Origin: Thermoprotei archaeon | Lineage (GTDB): Archaea; Thermoproteota; Thermoprotei; Thermofilales; Thermofilaceae | Length of the DNA: 7,336 nt | Direction of reading: 5' to 3' | NCBI GenBank assembly: GCA_003649495.1 | Contig: QMRZ01000075.1 | Span: 1-7,336 of the forward strand | Shown here: in pieces, positions 5,242 to 7,336 of the stretch | Layout: each line of letters opens with the position of its first letter | How positions within the stretch are numbered: the stretch's first letter is position 1 | Made by a program: the position numbers and the translations under genes | Notes under the pieces: model-generated | Told to the model about the DNA's origin: nothing | Database searches by the model: none | Seen by the model: the letters and a program-made list of their open reading frames with translations, nothing else

Positions 5242-5906
5242 GCCCTTGATGGGCACTCGCTGGCTACGGGGCACTCCCAGCACCTCGGGCCGCGCGCCCT
5301 GCACACAGCCCTGCCGAACGCTATGAGCGCGAGGTGCACGAGCCTGAGGTCTCCATGGGCGGAGGCCTCAATGGCCTTCCTCACATCTTCGTAGCCCCCG
5401 CTCGCCACGCCCAGCCTCCTGGCCAGCCTGGAGATGTGGGTGTCGACCGGCATTACGCGGCGCCCATAGTGGAATAGGAGCAGGACGTCCGCGGTCTTGG
5501 GGCCGACCCTGGGGAGGGACATCAGCTCCCTCCTCAGCTCCTCAGTCGGTAGCCTGGAGAGGGGCTCGAGGTCCCCGCCGAACCTCGTGACCACCTCGCG
5601 GGCCAGCTGGATAAGGGCCCTGGCCCTACCCCTCCAGAGCCCGGCGGGCCTTATAGCCTCCTCCACGTCCTCCACCCTGGCAGCCGCCAGCCTGTGGGGC
5701 TCGACTCCCACGCGCTCCTCGAGCCTCGTAAAGGCTGCCCACGTGTTGCCGGATGTCGTCACCTGGGAGAGGACTGTGAGGACTAGGAGCTTGAACGCGT
5801 CCAGCCTGGACATCTCCTCTGCGCGCTCCACTAGCTGGGGCCACCTCCTCAGCGAGTACTCGACTATCACGTCGATCGGGCCTCGCGGCATGGCGCCGCC
5901 ACTCAC
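5238..5906 (-). CDS. nth: Endonuclease III-type DNA glycosylase/AP lyase with 4Fe-4S cluster
   Basis: Base-excision repair enzyme of the HhH-GPD superfamily that removes damaged pyrimidines and nicks the abasic site. It has 222 aa. The helix-hairpin-helix is LMSLPRVGPKTADVLLLF, with the lysine nucleophile at K137. The GPD loop MPVDTHISRLARRLGV carries catalytic D155. The C-terminal cluster loop has C202, C209, C212 and C218 in the exact Cx6Cx2Cx5C spacing of Nth/MutY. K137 argues for a bifunctional lyase rather than a MutY-like monofunctional enzyme. An oddity is LSQVTTSGNTW (46-56), where most Nth proteins read LSxQxTD; the conserved aspartate is not seen. GTG 5906 is chosen because it forms a GTGA overlap with the upstream stop. 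ATG 5891 (217 aa, MPRGPIDVIVEYS) is an alternative. It is coupled at both ends to its neighbours by 4-nt overlaps. Confidence 0.94.
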   Translation of the reverse strand: MSGGAMPRGPIDVIVEYSLRRWPQLVERAEEMSRLDAFKLLVLTVLSQVTTSGNTWAAFTRLEERVGVEPHRLAAARVEDVEEAIRPAGLWRGRARALIQLAREVVTRFGGDLEPLSRLPTEELRRELMSLPRVGPKTADVLLLFHYGRRVMPVDTHISRLARRLGVASGGYEDVRKAIEASAHGDLRLVHLALIAFGRAVCRARGPRCWECPVASECPSRA

Positions 5907-7258
5907 TGGGCAGCCTTAACCTCCCTGATCACAGCCTTCACAGTCTTGGACATCTTCTCCACGGCCTCCTTAGCGCCCTCCGTGTCCTCGGCTACGAGCT
6001 CTATGCGGCCCGGCCTAGCCTCGACGCTCACCCACACTCCCCCCACCCTCACCCTCAGCCCCGTCATCGTGAGGAAGGAGTCCTTGTACATCCTGTGTAG
6101 ATTCCCCACAACCTTGAGGTAGTCCCCATCTCTTAGCCTCACGGAGGAGCGCACAACGGGCACTGTGGGCAGGGCACTCCTCATCTCGGAGAGCTCCTCC
6201 CCAGCCTTCGCCGCCGCCTCCATCACCTTGATGATCGTGAGCATGCCGTCGAAGGAGAATGAGAAGTCCGTGAAGGCGGCCTCGCCGCCGCACGTGAATA
6301 CCGCTGGGGAGCCCAGCCTCCTGGCGGCCCTCAACAGCTCGTGCCTGGAGCCCCTGATCCTCACCAGCCTCACGCCCCGCTCCCTGGCCACCTCGTCGAC
6401 GAGGCTCCCCATGGACTCTGAGAGTGCTACCCGGGCGCCCCGCGGCACACAGCTCAGCAGTATTCCGGCTAGCTCCTCGCTAGTCAGGGGCTTGCCCTTA
6501 TCGTCCACCACCAGCGCGCGCGTGGCGTCGGCGCACAGGGCGGCGCCCAGTGAGGCGCCGGAGGCCTTAACTATCCTGCCCAGCGCCTCGATCGCCTCTG
6601 GGCTGGGCATGTGTGAGACGCCCCTCTGGGCTGGGGGCTTGTGGGCGTTCAGGAATATCGACTCGACGCCGAGCTCGGAGAGTATGCTGGGCAGCACCTC
6701 GGAGGAGGGGCCGAAGTTCACGTCGCACACGAGCTTGAGCCCGCCACCAGCAATGGCTGGCGCGTCGACGTAGCTGACGACCGCGGCGGAGTATATGTCG
6801 TGGATGTACTCGGCGTACGTGACCCAGCCTATGAAGCTCGGGAGGCTCCTCACTATCCTGCCCGACTTCATCCTCTCGAGGAGGTCTTCCATCCTCTCCC
6901 TCGAGTACTCCACCCCGTGGGAGTCGAAGAATTTCACCATGACCCCATTCCTCTCGATCGGGGATATGGTGAACTGGATGCCCGCCTTAGCGCCCAGCCT
7001 CTTTATGGCGAAGACCAGCTCGGGAGTGGTGGCGGCGTGGAAGTCTATCACCGTTATGCCCGTGGACATGAGGCCTGAGGACAGCGCTCGCTTAAGCATC
7101 CTGGATGGGGGGTAGTTGTCGCGCGCCGTGACGACCACTGCCCTCTCCCCCAGCACGGTGCCCAGCACGCCCCCCAGCTCAGCCATGAGCTCGGGGACTA
7201 GCGCTGTGTTAGCGATCCCGTGGAGCCTGCCGTCCAGCAGCTCGAGCTCCTCGCTCAA
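5903..7258 (-). CDS. Phosphohexomutase (PGM/PMM) family protein with degenerate active site, probable pseudoenzyme
   Basis: The 451-aa protein follows the four-domain plan of alpha-D-phosphohexomutases (phosphoglucomutase, phosphomannomutase, phosphoglucosamine mutase), but each signature loop is altered. Domain 1 has TARDNYPPSRMLKRAL..GLMSTGITVIDF (44-73), like the family's GRD..PSS..L..GL.STG.DVID. The phosphoserine loop, normally TASHNP..NGIK, is TISPIERNG (97-105): a serine (S99) remains but the HNP is lost. The metal loop DGDADR appears as CADATR (242-247), keeping only one of three aspartates. The sugar loop keeps GGE (324-326) but not the SGH. The phosphate loop RPSGTEP is reduced to EARPGR (413-418). 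Mutase activity is therefore doubtful; a binding or structural role is inferred. TTG 7258 is the first possible start after an in-frame TAG, with GGTGG (7263-7267) as ribosome-binding site. First gene of the mutase-like/nth/DUF429 operon. Confidence 0.85.
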   Translation of the reverse strand: MSEELELLDGRLHGIANTALVPELMAELGGVLGTVLGERAVVVTARDNYPPSRMLKRALSSGLMSTGITVIDFHAATTPELVFAIKRLGAKAGIQFTISPIERNGVMVKFFDSHGVEYSRERMEDLLERMKSGRIVRSLPSFIGWVTYAEYIHDIYSAAVVSYVDAPAIAGGGLKLVCDVNFGPSSEVLPSILSELGVESIFLNAHKPPAQRGVSHMPSPEAIEALGRIVKASGASLGAALCADATRALVVDDKGKPLTSEELAGILLSCVPRGARVALSESMGSLVDEVARERGVRLVRIRGSRHELLRAARRLGSPAVFTCGGEAAFTDFSFSFDGMLTIIKVMEAAAKAGEELSEMRSALPTVPVVRSSVRLRDGDYLKVVGNLHRMYKDSFLTMTGLRVRVGGVWVSVEARPGRIELVAEDTEGAKEAVEKMSKTVKAVIREVKAAQ

Positions 7259-7336
7259 GCTCTACCACCATCCCGCAAGCCCTCTTCTTCACGTATACGG
7301 CCCCAATAATGTTTGCTCCCTCAGGCACTCGCGCCC
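7209..7336 (-). CDS. Possible 3' end of an upstream gene, cut by the window edge (weak)
   Basis: One - strand frame is open from the window edge to a TAA at 7211-7209. It reads protein-like at first (VPEGANIIGAVYVKKRACGMVVELE) and then becomes Arg/Ala-rich where it overlaps the mutase-like gene by 50 bp. The overlap is far longer than the 4-nt overlaps elsewhere in this operon, and codons such as CGA, GGA and ATT are uncommon in the neighbours. It may be the tail of an upstream cistron or just non-coding leader. I do not recognise a family. Confidence 0.2.
   Translation of the reverse strand, partial: ARVPEGANIIGAVYVKKRACGMVVELERGARAAGRQAPRDR

Noticed and set aside
4654..5394. A 246-aa open frame on the + strand opposite the DUF429 and nth genes
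   Set aside because: Its Pro/His/Gln-rich composition is what antisense reading of GC-rich coding DNA gives. The - strand genes have clear family motifs, and no promoter or ribosome-binding site supports it.
6165..6773. A 202-aa + strand frame inside the mutase-like gene
   Set aside because: It is Ser/Pro/Leu-rich shadow translation with no recognisable motif and lies wholly opposite a family-supported gene.

Overview
The window reads as chromosomal DNA of a hyperthermophilic or thermophilic crenarchaeote (Thermoproteota); the order cannot be fixed from the sequence. The evidence is: archaeal/eukaryal-type ribosomal proteins S13, S4 and S11; a tRNA-Ser with a tiny intron in the anticodon loop and an encoded CCA end; TATA boxes about 26-27 nt upstream of start codons, implying leaderless mRNAs; use of GTG and TTG starts; strong preference for AGG (Arg) and ATA (Ile); high GC; and very tight gene packing. 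I see no phage, IS, CRISPR or plasmid feature.

Left part (1-1704, + strand): tRNA-Ser(GGA) at 58-156, then rps13, rps4 and rps11. Each ribosomal protein gene has its own TATA-like element, and those of rps4 and rps11 sit at the spacing expected for leaderless transcription. In most archaea rpoD follows rps11; here it is replaced by a convergent gene whose stop codon lies one base away.

Middle (1706-4657): a sugar-phosphate nucleotidyltransferase on the - strand and a complete enolase on the + strand share an 89-bp divergent promoter region. Enolase is followed after 7 bp by a HAD-IIA (NagD/PGP-like) phosphatase, probably in one transcript.

Right part (4621-7258, - strand): a three-gene operon read right to left. 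It holds a phosphohexomutase-family protein whose four active-site loops are all degenerate, an endonuclease III-type DNA glycosylase with an intact catalytic pair and 4Fe-4S cluster, and a DUF429 (RNase H-fold predicted nuclease) protein. The genes are joined by 4-nt GTGA and TTGA stop/start overlaps. The last gene overlaps the oncoming HAD gene tail-to-tail by 37 bp.

Most of the window is housekeeping. The points most worth attention are the pseudoenzyme-like mutase coupled to a DNA repair glycosylase and a predicted nuclease, the 11-nt tRNA intron with its reduced splice motif, and the truncated S13-S4-S11 cluster.
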